Source: Corticicoccus populi (GTDB lineage: Bacteria > Bacillota > Bacilli > Staphylococcales > Salinicoccaceae). From it: a stretch of DNA of 64,000 nt. Below the pieces are notes generated by a model. It was not told where the DNA came from. It searched no databases and saw only the letters and a program-made list of their open reading frames with translations. This document shows positions 1-9,201 of this stretch, in pieces. The translations under genes were made by a program, and so were the position numbers. The first letter of the stretch is position 1. Every line of letters starts with the position of its first letter. The stretch is from contig NZ_JBHUOQ010000001.1 in assembly GCF_042686195.1 (NCBI RefSeq), forward strand, positions 682,001 through 746,000, read 5' to 3'.

Positions 1-1107
1 TCTGGTACGATCCATAAAGCTTTCCTGCTGCTCATTAATATCTTCACCGCTCTGTTCGGCGAGGTCTCTGAACAATTCAACTTCTTTTTCCGATAATTTA
101 GTCGGTGTAACCACTTTAACAGTGACAAACTGATCACCGTAACCATAGCCATGTACATTCTTCACACCTTTTTCTTTCAAGCGGAATCTTCTGCCTGACT
201 GTGTACCTGCCGGAATTGTCAGTACTACTTCTGCATTAATTGTCGGAACTTTAATTTCATCACCAAGTGCCGCCTGTGCAAATGAAATAGGCAGTTCATA
301 ATGAATGTCATCACCGTCTCTTGTAAAACGTGAATCCGGCTTCACTCTAAAGACAATATACAAGTCACCCGCAGGACCGCCGTTTATGCCTGGTTCACCT
401 TTTCCGTGAAGTCTTACCTGCTGACCGTTGTCAACACCTTCCGGTATAGTCACTTCAACTTCAACATCTTTCGTTACAGTACCTGCACCTTTACATTTGT
501 TACATGGATCTTTAATTTCCTGACCGGTCCCGCCGCATGTCGGACATGTTCTTTCTGTTTGAATACGGCCGAATGGTGTATTTTGTTCTACTGCAACACG
601 TCCGGAACCGGAACACATGCCACATGTTGACTTGGATGTTCCCGGTTTTGCACCGTTACCATCACAAGTGTCACACGTTACTTCTTTTTTAATCTTAATG
701 GTTTTCACTGCACCGAATATTGCTTCATCAAAGTTGATGGTCATTGTATATTGAAGATCATCACCTTTTTGAGGTGCATTCGGATCCTGACGGCGTCCGC
801 CGCCAAAGAATGAACTAAACACATCTTCAAAGCCGCCAAAGCCGCCGGCACCACCAAAACCACCGCCGCCTCCGCCGAACTGCTGGTTCATACCTTCATG
901 TCCGAAACGGTCATACTGCGCCTTTTTGTCTTCATCAGATAATACTTCATATGCTTCTGCAATTTCCTTAAACTTTGCATCCGCACCTTCTTCCTGATTA
1001 ATATCCGGGTGATACTTTTTTGATAATTTTCTATATGCTTTTTTTATCTCATCTTTAGAAGCTCCTTTTTGAACACCGAGAACTTCATAATAATCTCTTT
1101 TCGCCAT
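1..1107 (-). CDS. dnaJ: Chaperone protein DnaJ (3' end cut by window edge)
   Basis: Hsp40 co-chaperone that delivers unfolded clients to DnaK and stimulates its ATPase in the cytoplasm. The first 369 residues are visible and the frame is still open at base 1, so only a few residues are missing compared with the usual 375-380. Seen: an N-terminal J domain with HPD at 33-35, a Gly/Phe-rich stretch at about 75-100, and four zinc-finger repeats (CDTCDGNG, CGMCSGSG, CPTCGGTG, CNKCKGAG) at about 145-210. A C-terminal substrate-binding region follows. It lies behind dnaK, separated by a strong hairpin, so its transcription is probably attenuated relative to dnaK. Confidence 0.98.
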   Translation of the reverse strand, partial: MAKRDYYEVLGVQKGASKDEIKKAYRKLSKKYHPDINQEEGADAKFKEIAEAYEVLSDEDKKAQYDRFGHEGMNQQFGGGGGGFGGAGGFGGFEDVFSSFFGGGRRQDPNAPQKGDDLQYTMTINFDEAIFGAVKTIKIKKEVTCDTCDGNGAKPGTSKSTCGMCSGSGRVAVEQNTPFGRIQTERTCPTCGGTGQEIKDPCNKCKGAGTVTKDVEVEVTIPEGVDNGQQVRLHGKGEPGINGGPAGDLYIVFRVKPDSRFTRDGDDIHYELPISFAQAALGDEIKVPTINAEVVLTIPAGTQSGRRFRLKEKGVKNVHGYGYGDQFVTVKVVTPTKLSEKEVELFRDLAEQSGEDINEQQESFMDRTR

Positions 1108-1144
1108 TTACTATCGCCTCCAACTTTAAAATCATATCATTAAA

Positions 1145-1179
1145 AAAAGTCAAAGCCAAATCCATTGGCTTTGACTTTT
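1145..1179 (-). terminator. Hairpin between dnaK and dnaJ
   Basis: A perfect 15-bp stem (AAAAGTCAAAGCCAA) closes on a 5-base loop, 18 bases behind the dnaK stop. The flanking A and T runs make it terminator-like on either strand. Because dnaJ follows on the same strand, it probably acts as a partial terminator or mRNA-stabilising 3' end that sets the dnaK:dnaJ ratio (inference). Confidence 0.8.
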
Positions 1180-1197
1180 ATAAAAACTTACTTCAAC

Positions 1198-3024
1198 TTA
1201 CTTTTTATCGTCTTCATCTACTTCTTTGAAGTCTGCATCCACAACATCATCCTGAGATTCTGTGTTCTCAGCACCTTCTGCCTGTTGTTCCTGAGCCATT
1301 TGTTCATAAAGCTTCATAGATAGACCCTGGATAATTTCTTCAAGACTGTCTTTTTTAGCTTTAATGTCTTCCATGTCAGAACCTTCTAATGCAGTTTTCA
1401 ATTCTTCTTTCGCAGCTTCTGCTTTTTCTTTTTCATCAGCTTCGACTTTATCGCCTAAATCTTCAATTGTTTTATCAGTTGTAAATACTAACTGATCTGC
1501 CTCATTGCGGAGGTCCACTTCTTCACGGCGTTTTTTGTCGTCTTCTGCATTATCTTCTGCTTCTTTAACCATTCTGTCGATGTCATCATCGGAAAGATTG
1601 GAAGAAGATTGAATTGTAATTTTCTGCTCTTTACCAGTACCCTGATCTTTTGCAGTTACATTAACAATACCGTTTTTGTCGATATCGAATGTCACTTCGA
1701 CTTGAGGTACACCGCGTGGTGCCGGCGGAATATCCGTTAATTGGAATCTGCCGAGCGTTTTATTGTCGCTTGCCATCGGACGCTCACCTTGAAGAACGTG
1801 GATATCTACTGCCGGCTGATTATCTGCAGCTGTAGAGAATACTTGTGATTTACTTGTAGGAATTGTCGTATTTCTCTCAATCAGAACTGTTGAAACATTA
1901 CCCATAGTTTCAATACCTAATGATAATGGTGTTACATCAAGTAATACAACATCTTTCACATCTCCAGAAAGAACACCGCCCTGGATTGCAGCACCCATTG
2001 CTACTACTTCATCAGGGTTTACACTGCGGTTCGGCTCTTTGCCGACCTCTTTCTTGATTGCTTCCTGTACTGCAGGAATACGTGTTGAACCCCCAACAAG
2101 AATTACTTCGTCAATTTCGCTTTTATCCAAACCAGAGTCTTTGATTGCCTGACGTGTCGGCTCCATAGTACGTTTAACTAAATCACTTGATAATTCTTCA
2201 AATTTTGCACGTGATAATGTTGTTTCAAGGTGCAGTGGTCCTGCTTCGCCTGCTGAAATAAACGGCAGTGAAATTTGTGTAGAAGATACACCTGATAAGT
2301 CTTTTTTCGCTTTTTCAGCTGCATCTTTCAAACGCTGCATTGCCATTTTATCATTTGATAAGTCGATACCATTTTCTTTTTTGAAAGTATCAACCAGGAA
2401 GTTGATGATGACTTCATCAAAATCATCTCCGCCGAGACGGTTGTCACCTGCTGTTGCAAGAACATCAAATACGCCGTCACCAAGTTCAAGAAGGGATACG
2501 TCGAACGTACCGCCGCCGAGGTCAAAGACAAGTACTTTTTGGTCCTGCTCCTGTTTATCCAGGCCGTATGCAAGTGCTGCAGCTGTCGGTTCGTTAATAA
2601 TACGTTCTACTGCAAGACCGGCAATTTTACCAGCATCTTTAGTTGCCTGACGTTCAGAGTCATTGAAGTAGGCAGGAACAGTAACAACTGCTTTATCAAC
2701 TTTTTCACCAAGATAGCTTTCAGCAGTTTCTTTTAAGTTCTGCAGAATCATTGCTGAAATTTCCTGAGGTGTAAATTCTTTATCTTCAATTTTTTCTTTA
2801 TAATCTGTACCCATGTGTCTTTTAATGGACATGATTGTGTTCGGGTTTGTAATTGCCTGGCGTTTTGCTACTTCACCGACCTGGCGCTCACCGTTTTTAA
2901 ATGCAACAACTGAAGGAGTTGTACGGTTACCCTCTGCGTTTTGAATTACTTTTGCTTCTCCGCCTTCTAATACAGATACAACTGAGTTTGTTGTACCTAA
3001 GTCAATTCCAATTACTTTACTCAT
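1198..3024 (-). CDS. dnaK: Chaperone protein DnaK (Hsp70)
   Basis: ATP-dependent Hsp70 chaperone of 608 residues, the normal length for Firmicutes. Seen: the actin-like nucleotide-binding domain starting GIDLGTTNS at 5-13, phosphate-binding DLGGGTFDVS near 170, and the substrate-binding domain after about 365. An acidic helical lid and tail (DVVDADFKEVDEDDKK) completes it. The start has a good RBS (GGAGG) 8 bases upstream. It follows grpE by 31 bases in the hrcA-grpE-dnaK-dnaJ operon and should be under HrcA/CIRCE control from the hrcA promoter. Confidence 0.99.
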   Translation of the reverse strand: MSKVIGIDLGTTNSVVSVLEGGEAKVIQNAEGNRTTPSVVAFKNGERQVGEVAKRQAITNPNTIMSIKRHMGTDYKEKIEDKEFTPQEISAMILQNLKETAESYLGEKVDKAVVTVPAYFNDSERQATKDAGKIAGLAVERIINEPTAAALAYGLDKQEQDQKVLVFDLGGGTFDVSLLELGDGVFDVLATAGDNRLGGDDFDEVIINFLVDTFKKENGIDLSNDKMAMQRLKDAAEKAKKDLSGVSSTQISLPFISAGEAGPLHLETTLSRAKFEELSSDLVKRTMEPTRQAIKDSGLDKSEIDEVILVGGSTRIPAVQEAIKKEVGKEPNRSVNPDEVVAMGAAIQGGVLSGDVKDVVLLDVTPLSLGIETMGNVSTVLIERNTTIPTSKSQVFSTAADNQPAVDIHVLQGERPMASDNKTLGRFQLTDIPPAPRGVPQVEVTFDIDKNGIVNVTAKDQGTGKEQKITIQSSSNLSDDDIDRMVKEAEDNAEDDKKRREEVDLRNEADQLVFTTDKTIEDLGDKVEADEKEKAEAAKEELKTALEGSDMEDIKAKKDSLEEIIQGLSMKLYEQMAQEQQAEGAENTESQDDVVDADFKEVDEDDKK

Positions 3025-3055
3025 TATATAATTCCTCCATCATATATTATATTAT

Positions 3056-3631
3056 TTATTCGCTTACTTTTACCATTGATGGTCTCAGTACACGATCTTT
3101 CAGCTTATACCCTTTTTGGAACTCTTCAATCACGATACCTGATTCCTCTTCTGAAGCTTCAGACATTACTGCCTGGTGAACATTCGGGTCAAAAACTTCT
3201 CCGACACTTTTCACTGTAGTAATACCATGATTTTCGAATATATTTGAAAAATCCTTGTGAACCATCTCGACACCTTTTTTCAGTGAGACAAATGACTCTG
3301 AATCACCCTCGATAGCTAATGCTCTCTCCAGGTTGTCAAGTACAGGTAAAAGATTCTCAGCAAATTTCTGGTCTCTGTATTTGTTGTTTGTATCATTTTC
3401 CTGCTTGTTTCTGCGCTTAAAGTTCTCAAACTCAGCAAGCAGTTTTAAATATTTTTCTTCTTCTGTATCCACCTGTTGTTTTAAGCGTTCAATTTCTTCC
3501 TGCTTCTCATCGACCGCTTCTGTTTCTTCTGAGTTGTCAGTATTTTCATCAGTCTCCGGGGAGTCTGATACTGTTTCTTTTTGTTCTTCAGTTAAATCTT
3601 TTACCGCTTCATCAGTTTCTTTGTTCGTCAC
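3056..3631 (-). CDS. grpE: Nucleotide exchange factor GrpE
   Basis: Releases ADP from DnaK and completes the chaperone cycle. 191 residues from the GTG chosen here, which sits about 8 bases after AAGGAAG; an in-frame GTG three codons upstream (3640) lacks spacing to that RBS. Seen: an acidic, disordered N-terminus (1-40), a long coiled coil (about 42-95, including EFENFKRRNKQE), and the C-terminal beta-wing with the family motif ending in RVLRPSMVKVSE. It overlaps the end of hrcA by 20 bases, so the two are translationally coupled. Confidence 0.97.
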   Translation of the reverse strand: MTNKETDEAVKDLTEEQKETVSDSPETDENTDNSEETEAVDEKQEEIERLKQQVDTEEEKYLKLLAEFENFKRRNKQENDTNNKYRDQKFAENLLPVLDNLERALAIEGDSESFVSLKKGVEMVHKDFSNIFENHGITTVKSVGEVFDPNVHQAVMSEASEEESGIVIEEFQKGYKLKDRVLRPSMVKVSE

Positions 3632-4613
3632 GCGAGTCACTTCCTTTTACATCCTGATTTTTAATGGCGTACAGGAGTTTTATGACTTCTTTATAGCCCA
3701 TGATTTCAGGACCGATAATCATCAAATTCCCACTGACGCCAAATTGTTTGAAATTAGTAGTAATCACAGAAATCGAATGGTATTCCTTCTCCAGATCATC
3801 GCTTAGATATACTTCTACACCGTTCAAACGGTCGAGATCCACTATTGATGACAATTGATTGGTTTCAATCGCATCATACAGCATCTGCAGAGTATTCGAG
3901 TCAGAACTAATCTGCTGAATCAAATGATTAAAGCCTGAATGTCCGCTGACCATAGAAGGTCGTGTGACACTTGTCAGTGCTTCTGATATATCCATAATCA
4001 GTTGATTAATACTTGCTTTCGGATGCGGAATGTTTACCATTGTATCGATAAGCGCCAGTGATTGATCGGCAACTGCCTGATTCAGTAAATTACCGAGGAA
4101 CTCAATTTCCTCCATCGTAACATCTGACGGCAGCGTCACAGGGATTTTCCTAATATCCCCCGTATCAAGCACCACGATAACCAATAAAAGATGCCCGCTG
4201 ATCGGCGTTAAATACAAAGCCTTGACGACCTCGTTTCTGCCTGTAAGGGACACTTGAGTCAAATGGTTTGTCATTTGGCTTATCTCTCTGGCAATTTCCT
4301 GTGATATAAGTCCGGGGTCCTGAACCCCTCTGTAATTCAATCGATACGGCTCTTCCAGGCTGTCATCAAGATTCTCACTCAAAATACTGATATAGTATTT
4401 TAAAGCTTGTCTTGAAGGTATTCTCCCGGCTGAAGTGTGCGGTTTCGTTAAAAAACCGTCCGCTTCAAGCTTAGCCATATCATTTCTGACGGTCGCGCTC
4501 GATATATCCAATGAATATTTCTCAATTAAATACTTTGAGCTAACCGGATTCATTGTCTTCAAAAAATCATCCACAATGTGAAAAAGGATAATCTCCTGTC
4601 TATTTGTGAGCAT
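3612..4613 (-). CDS. hrcA: Heat-inducible transcription repressor HrcA
   Basis: Repressor of class I heat-shock genes that binds CIRCE operators and needs GroEL for activity (family knowledge). 333 residues from the ATG at 4613, which follows AGGTGG at a normal distance; a GTG three codons upstream (4622) is possible but poorly spaced. Seen: an N-terminal winged helix-turn-helix (about 1-75, with SSATVRNDMAKLEADGFL) and a long C-terminal effector domain. It is the first gene of the operon, with its own operator just upstream, so it represses itself. Confidence 0.98.
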   Translation of the reverse strand: MLTNRQEIILFHIVDDFLKTMNPVSSKYLIEKYSLDISSATVRNDMAKLEADGFLTKPHTSAGRIPSRQALKYYISILSENLDDSLEEPYRLNYRGVQDPGLISQEIAREISQMTNHLTQVSLTGRNEVVKALYLTPISGHLLLVIVVLDTGDIRKIPVTLPSDVTMEEIEFLGNLLNQAVADQSLALIDTMVNIPHPKASINQLIMDISEALTSVTRPSMVSGHSGFNHLIQQISSDSNTLQMLYDAIETNQLSSIVDLDRLNGVEVYLSDDLEKEYHSISVITTNFKQFGVSGNLMIIGPEIMGYKEVIKLLYAIKNQDVKGSDSRDEQRN

Positions 4614-4626
4614 TGACTCCACCTCA

Positions 4627-4653
4627 TTAGCACTCTATCTCCTCAAGTGCTAA
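4627..4653. promoter_or_regulatory. CIRCE operator upstream of hrcA
   Basis: TTAGCACTC, nine spacer bases, then AAGTGCTAA. This is the HrcA inverted repeat with one mismatch from the consensus GAGTGCTAA in one arm. It lies 13 bases before the hrcA ATG and just downstream of the promoter, so bound HrcA would block initiation. Confidence 0.95.
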
Positions 4654-4657
4654 TTAT

Positions 4658-4686
4658 AATTTATCAAATTGGTCAAAGTATGTCAA
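4658..4686 (-). promoter_or_regulatory. Probable SigA promoter of the hrcA operon
   Basis: On the minus strand TTGACA (4686-4681) is followed after 17 bases by TAAATT (4663-4658). A TATAAT also lies at 4658-4653 but is badly spaced from either upstream TTGAC element. The CIRCE site directly follows or overlaps, as in other Firmicute hrcA promoters. Confidence 0.55.
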
Positions 4687-4718
4687 TGATGAAGCCTCAC
4701 TTTTTTTAACTTCTTTAA

Positions 4719-5831
4719 CTATAATAAAAATTCGCTGAAAACCTCATTGCCTACAATACGTCCGTGCTTTGTGAGAGCAATATAATCATCGTTCCCTGCT
4801 ATCAGATTTTTATTCTCAAGCTCATTAATTACAGAGCCGTACACACTTTCAATGTCACTGCCGAATTTTTCTTTAAAACGTGTTTTGTTTACACCCTTAT
4901 TCATGCGGAGACCGAGAAACATCTCTTCCTCCATTCTTTCCTTATCCGATATTTCAATGACTTCTTTCACAACGCTGCCGGTTTCATTCATGGTATTAAT
5001 GTAATGATTAACCGGTTTGATATTATAGTAGCGCCTGCCAGGTGTATAGCCGTGACTTCCGGCACCGGCACCGTAATAATACTCATTTTTCCAGTACGTT
5101 TTATTATGCATGGATTCAAACGCCTCTTCCGCAAAATTTGATATTTCGTACTGCGGATAGCCGAGGGCAGTTAAACCTTCCATCACACGTTCATATTTCT
5201 TCTGTTCAATACTGTCATCAGCAATTTTCATCTTACCGGCTTTAATCTTATTATAAAACACCGTATGCGGCTCAATAATCAATGAATACCACGATACATG
5301 CTTCGGGCGGATCATTTCAACATGTTTGAGACTGTCTTCAATATCCCCCGTAGATTCTCCCGGCAGATTATACATTAAATCAATAGAATAATTACTGAGT
5401 CCAATTTTATTTAAATGATTGATACTATTGTAAATGTCATCCAGCTGGTGTGTCCTTCCAAGAACTTTTAACAGCTCATTATTAAATGTCTGAATGCCGA
5501 GACTGATTCTGTTTACACCGTGTGCATTAAGTACATTTAACTTTTCTTCAGTTAATTCATCCGGATTCGCTTCAAAACTAAATTCATGCGTCACTATAAA
5601 TGTCTTGTTAATAAACACCAGCAGTCTGTCGAGCTGGGATACTGTCAATGCAGTCGGTGTACCGCCCCCGACAAAGATTGTTTTGAAGGTTCGGATTTCA
5701 ATTTGTGACAATTCTTGTATCAATGCATCGATATACTCATCCACCGGCTGATTTTTTATCAGCACTTTATTAAAATCACAATAAGTACATATCCGATTGC
5801 AAAAAGGAATGTGAATATACAAACTGTCCAT
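4719..5831 (-). CDS. hemW: Radical SAM heme chaperone / coproporphyrinogen oxidase-like HemW
   Basis: Radical SAM protein of the HemN/HemW family, 370 residues. Seen: the [4Fe-4S]/SAM motif C11-x3-C15-x2-C18, the glycine-rich SAM segment FVGGGTPT near 55, and the HemN C-terminal domain. It is named HemW because it is short, begins directly with YIHIPFC and lies between lepA and hrcA, where HemW sits in Bacillus and Staphylococcus. HemW binds heme and delivers it to target proteins (family knowledge). A true coproporphyrinogen dehydrogenase (HemN) is the alternative and is less likely. The RBS AGGAG is 6 bases upstream. Confidence 0.93.
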   Translation of the reverse strand: MDSLYIHIPFCNRICTYCDFNKVLIKNQPVDEYIDALIQELSQIEIRTFKTIFVGGGTPTALTVSQLDRLLVFINKTFIVTHEFSFEANPDELTEEKLNVLNAHGVNRISLGIQTFNNELLKVLGRTHQLDDIYNSINHLNKIGLSNYSIDLMYNLPGESTGDIEDSLKHVEMIRPKHVSWYSLIIEPHTVFYNKIKAGKMKIADDSIEQKKYERVMEGLTALGYPQYEISNFAEEAFESMHNKTYWKNEYYYGAGAGSHGYTPGRRYYNIKPVNHYINTMNETGSVVKEVIEISDKERMEEEMFLGLRMNKGVNKTRFKEKFGSDIESVYGSVINELENKNLIAGNDDYIALTKHGRIVGNEVFSEFLL

Positions 5832-5850
5832 TTTTATCTCCTAACAACAT

Positions 5851-5876
5851 ATAAGCCACTAATATTAGTGGCTTAT
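5851..5876. terminator. Perfect palindrome between lepA and hemW
   Basis: A 26-base perfect inverted repeat (arm ATAAGCCACTAAT) begins 3 bases after the lepA stop. There is no clean U-run behind it on the minus strand, so it may be a weak terminator or an RNA-stabilising hairpin between lepA and hemW. Confidence 0.5.
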
Positions 5877-5879
5877 TGT

Positions 5880-7703
5880 TTAATCATCATCCATTTTAAG
5901 TACAGCAAGAAATGCCTCCTGAGGAATTTCCACACTTCCGACTGCCTTCATCTTCTTCTTACCTTCTTTTTGTTTTTCAAGAAGTTTACGCTTACGGCTG
6001 ATATCTCCGCCGTAACATTTGGACAGGACATTTTTACCCATCGACTTAATGTTTGTTCTGGATACAATTTTCTGCCCGATTGCTGCCTGTACCGGCACTT
6101 CAAACTGCTGTCTCGGTATCAGGTTTTTAAGCTTCTCAACAATGATTTTCCCACGGTCATAGGCAAAATCTCTGTGAACAATAATGCTTAATGCATCAAC
6201 CTTCTCACCGTTTAAGAGAATATCCATCTTCACAAGTCTGCTTTCTTTATAGCCGATTAATTCATAGTCGAAAGAAGCATAGCCTTTCGTCTGTGATTTC
6301 AGCTGATCAAAGAAATCAAAAACAATCTCTGATAACGGAATTTCATAAATGATATTCACTCTGATATCATCCAGATAATCCATCGTGATAAAGTTTCCGC
6401 GTTTTCTCTGACAAAGTTCCATTACAGCACCCACATAATCATTAGGAACCATAATTGTAGATTTTACGTAAGGCTCTTCAATGCGGTCAATCTTCTGAGG
6501 ATCCGGCATTTGTGCAGGGTTGTCCACTCTCACTTTAGAACCATCCGTTAAAGAAACTTCATAAATTACAGACGGAGCGGTTGCGATTAAATCGATACCG
6601 AACTCACGTTCAATCCTTTCCTGTACTATCTCCATGTGCAGGAGACCGAGGAAACCGGTTCTGAAACCGAAACCTAACGCCTGAGATGTTTCCGGCTCAT
6701 ACTGCAGTGATGAATCATTAAGTTCCAGCTTTTCAAGCGCATCTCTTAAATCATTATATTTCGCTGAATCAATCGGATACATTCCACAGAACACCATCGG
6801 GTTCATCTTTTTATAACCTTCCAAAGGTTCTGTTGCAGGATTTTTCGCAAGCGTAATTGTATCGCCGACTCTTGAATCACTGACATTTTTAATAGATGCA
6901 ACAATAAAACCAACATCGCCGACAGACAGTTCATCTACAGGCATCGGCTTAGGAGTGTTAATCCCCACTTCCGTCACTTCAAACTCTTTACCTGTCGCCA
7001 TCATTTTGATGCGGTCTCCGGCTTTAACTGAACCTTCAACGATACGGATTGATGAGATGACACCTTTATAAGGGTCAAATACAGAGTCAAAAATTAATGC
7101 TTTTAACGGCGCATCAATATCTCCTTTTGGAGGCGGCACTGTTTCTACAATTCTTTCAAGAATTTCTTCAATACCGATATTCGCTTTCGCGGAGGCCTGA
7201 ATAACATCATCTTTATCAAGTCCGATAACATCCTCAACTTCCTGCGCAACTCTTTCCGGGTCAGCTGCCGGAAGATCGATTTTGTTCATTACAGGAACAA
7301 GTTCCAAATCATTATCCAGTGCCAGATAAACATTTGCGAGCGTCTGCGCTTCAATCCCCTGAGCGGCATCGACTACGAGCACTGCACCTTCACAAGCTGC
7401 AAGAGACCTCGAAACCTCATACGTAAAATCGACGTGTCCCGGTGTATCAATCAGATGAAATATATAGTCTTTTCCATCTTTTGCTGTGTACTTCAAGCGT
7501 ACAGCATTTAATTTTATTGTAATACCTCTTTCACGCTCAATATCCATTGAGTCCAGTAACTGTGCCTTCATGTCTCTTGTCGCAACAGACTGCGTATTTT
7601 CTAAAATACGGTCTGCAAGCGTAGATTTACCATGATCAATATGGGCAATAATTGAGAAATTTCTAATCCGTTCCTGTCGGGTAGTGCGGTCATTTTGATT
7701 CAT
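5880..7703 (-). CDS. lepA: Elongation factor 4 (LepA)
   Basis: Ribosome-associated translational GTPase of 607 residues, the usual length. It resembles EF-G without domain IV and is linked to back-translocation or initiation quality control. Seen: G1 AHIDHGKST at 20-28, G3 DTPGHVDF near 87, G4 NKID near 140, EF-G-like domains II, III and V, and the LepA-specific C-terminal domain (YGGDISRKRKLLEKQKEGKK). It is divergent from rpsT and followed by hemW. Confidence 0.99.
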   Translation of the reverse strand: MNQNDRTTRQERIRNFSIIAHIDHGKSTLADRILENTQSVATRDMKAQLLDSMDIERERGITIKLNAVRLKYTAKDGKDYIFHLIDTPGHVDFTYEVSRSLAACEGAVLVVDAAQGIEAQTLANVYLALDNDLELVPVMNKIDLPAADPERVAQEVEDVIGLDKDDVIQASAKANIGIEEILERIVETVPPPKGDIDAPLKALIFDSVFDPYKGVISSIRIVEGSVKAGDRIKMMATGKEFEVTEVGINTPKPMPVDELSVGDVGFIVASIKNVSDSRVGDTITLAKNPATEPLEGYKKMNPMVFCGMYPIDSAKYNDLRDALEKLELNDSSLQYEPETSQALGFGFRTGFLGLLHMEIVQERIEREFGIDLIATAPSVIYEVSLTDGSKVRVDNPAQMPDPQKIDRIEEPYVKSTIMVPNDYVGAVMELCQRKRGNFITMDYLDDIRVNIIYEIPLSEIVFDFFDQLKSQTKGYASFDYELIGYKESRLVKMDILLNGEKVDALSIIVHRDFAYDRGKIIVEKLKNLIPRQQFEVPVQAAIGQKIVSRTNIKSMGKNVLSKCYGGDISRKRKLLEKQKEGKKKMKAVGSVEIPQEAFLAVLKMDDD

Positions 7704-7785
7704 TAACGGTCCAACTTTCCTTTTACTCGAATGTTCATATTATAACAACTAGAAGATTTTTCTTCAATTCATTTTCTGCTTTATA

Positions 7786-7814
7786 TTGCATCCGTGCGAC
7801 ACTTTTGGTACAAT
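7786..7814 (+). promoter_or_regulatory. SigA promoter of rpsT
   Basis: TTGCAT (7786-7791), 17 bases, TACAAT (7809-7814), about 50 bases before the rpsT start. Both boxes are near consensus and the spacing is ideal. Confidence 0.8.
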
Positions 7815-7864
7815 ATTTCTTGTTGCAATTAAAGTTGTACAACTATAATTTGGAGGTGAATCTT

Positions 7865-8110
7865 ATGCCTAATATTAAATCTGCAATTAAACGTGTTAAA
7901 ACTAACCAAAATGCGCAGGATGCAAACATTGCTCAGAAAAACAAAATGCGCTCAGCAGTAAAGAACGCTAAAACTGCTAAAGAAAACAATGCAGAAAACG
8001 CTGGTGAATTAGAAAGCTACGCAGTGAAACTTGTTGATAAAGCTGCTAAAAACAATTTAATTCATGATAACAAAGCTGCACGTGTTAAATCACAATTGAT
8101 GTCTAAATAA
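7865..8110 (+). CDS. rpsT: 30S ribosomal protein S20
   Basis: 81-residue, very basic primary 16S rRNA-binding protein of the small subunit. The start MPNIKSAIKRVKTNQ follows a strong RBS (GGAGGTG, 7 bases). An in-frame upstream ATG at 7805 lies in the promoter and has no RBS, so it was discarded. It is monocistronic, with its own promoter and terminator, and is one of the few plus-strand genes. It sits between lepA and holA as in Bacillus and Staphylococcus. Confidence 0.99.
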   Translation: MPNIKSAIKRVKTNQNAQDANIAQKNKMRSAVKNAKTAKENNAENAGELESYAVKLVDKAAKNNLIHDNKAARVKSQLMSK

Positions 8111-8112
8111 TA

Positions 8113-8142
8113 AAAAAACCTTCTTTAAGTAGAAGGTTTTTT
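8113..8142. terminator. Bidirectional terminator between rpsT and holA
   Basis: AAAAAACCTTCT / AGAAGGTTTTTT, a 12-bp stem with a 6-base loop, with A and T runs on both sides. It serves the convergent rpsT (+) and holA (-). Confidence 0.92.
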
Positions 8143-8146
8143 ATTT

Positions 8147-9109
8147 TTATATTTCAAGCAAAAATAATTCAAATAATGTTTCCCTGTCTAAATAACTGGA
8201 TTTAAACCGATAATCCATATCACGGCATTTCACCATTTTCTCTTCCAGTACATTCTGCTGATATCTTCTTACTTCACGCTGTGCAAGTTTGACTCTGTAC
8301 GGATGCACTTTAAGTTCCCTCGCAATATAATCCTGTTGAAATCCTTCACCCATCAACAGTTTCACCTGATATAACAGTCTGAACTGACTGATGATTAAAT
8401 GCAGAAGCTGCATGGGTTCTTCTTTTTGAAGTATCAACTCTCTGACAAGTTGTACCGCTTCAGTTTTTCTGCCGTTCAAAATATATTCTGTCAGTTTAAA
8501 TATATTCTGTTCCAAAGAGATACTGACTATCTCTTCAACATCCTGATTTGTCACATTATCATCTACATAAAGCATCAGTTTTCGAAGTTCATTTGTAACA
8601 ACCGTATAGTTCATTCCCGTCCTATGCAGAAATAACTGTGCTGTTTCATCACTCATATTAATATTTTCTTCCTGCAGATTTTTTTTGATATATTCAAGCA
8701 GTTCATTTTCAGTCATTTCCGATATTTCTGTAACCTGTCCATTTTTCTGAATCAGCTTAGTCAGCTTTTTACGCTTATCAAGCTGTTCATTGAACACTTT
8801 AAAAATAATCAGAGTATCATCATTTTTATTTGAAATGTATTCAAGCAGCAAATCAATATCGTGATTCACATCACTTTTCACCCTGGCCCCTGTAAATGAA
8901 AAGACATCATTAATAATCAGAGCCTTCTTATCAGATAAAAATGGCAGTGTCTGTGCTTCTTCAATCAGTGCTTCGACCGGTGTTTCTTTATAGTTGAGTG
9001 TAATCAGATTAAAGTCATCCGGCTCACCGACATACTGTTTAGAGATTGACGCCGCTTTTTCATCAATCCGCATGACGTTGCTTCCATATATAAGTTGAAT
9101 TAAATTCAT
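8147..9109 (-). CDS. holA: DNA polymerase III subunit delta
   Basis: The delta subunit of the clamp loader opens the sliding clamp during loading. 320 residues. The N-terminus MNLIQLIYGSNVMRI is a P-loop-like but degenerate AAA+ start, as expected for delta, and the C-terminal helical region (about 210-320) is typical of the family. A TATAAT at 9144-9139 could be its -10 box, but no -35 box is clear. Position between rpsT and comEC agrees with the Bacillus gene yqeN. Confidence 0.95.
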   Translation of the reverse strand: MNLIQLIYGSNVMRIDEKAASISKQYVGEPDDFNLITLNYKETPVEALIEEAQTLPFLSDKKALIINDVFSFTGARVKSDVNHDIDLLLEYISNKNDDTLIIFKVFNEQLDKRKKLTKLIQKNGQVTEISEMTENELLEYIKKNLQEENINMSDETAQLFLHRTGMNYTVVTNELRKLMLYVDDNVTNQDVEEIVSISLEQNIFKLTEYILNGRKTEAVQLVRELILQKEEPMQLLHLIISQFRLLYQVKLLMGEGFQQDYIARELKVHPYRVKLAQREVRRYQQNVLEEKMVKCRDMDYRFKSSYLDRETLFELFLLEI

Positions 9110-9201
9110 GTTTGTCCCACCTTTAAACCGATAAATCTATTATAGCTTTTTTTTAATATTTATCATATACTAGATTATGAGAAGTTAATGGGGGTTTTCG
9201 T

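Noticed and set aside
3333..3806. 157-residue open frame on the plus strand opposite grpE/hrcA
   Set aside because: Serine- and phenylalanine-rich shadow of the antisense genes, without RBS or family pattern.
4653..4676. hrcA promoter using TTGACC at 4676-4671 with TATAAT at 4658-4653
   Set aside because: The spacer is only 12 bases; the TTGACA/TAAATT pair with 17 bases is preferred.
5715..6191. 158-residue plus-strand frame opposite hemW and lepA
   Set aside because: Entirely antisense to two well-supported genes and low in plausibility (Cys/Phe/Leu-rich).
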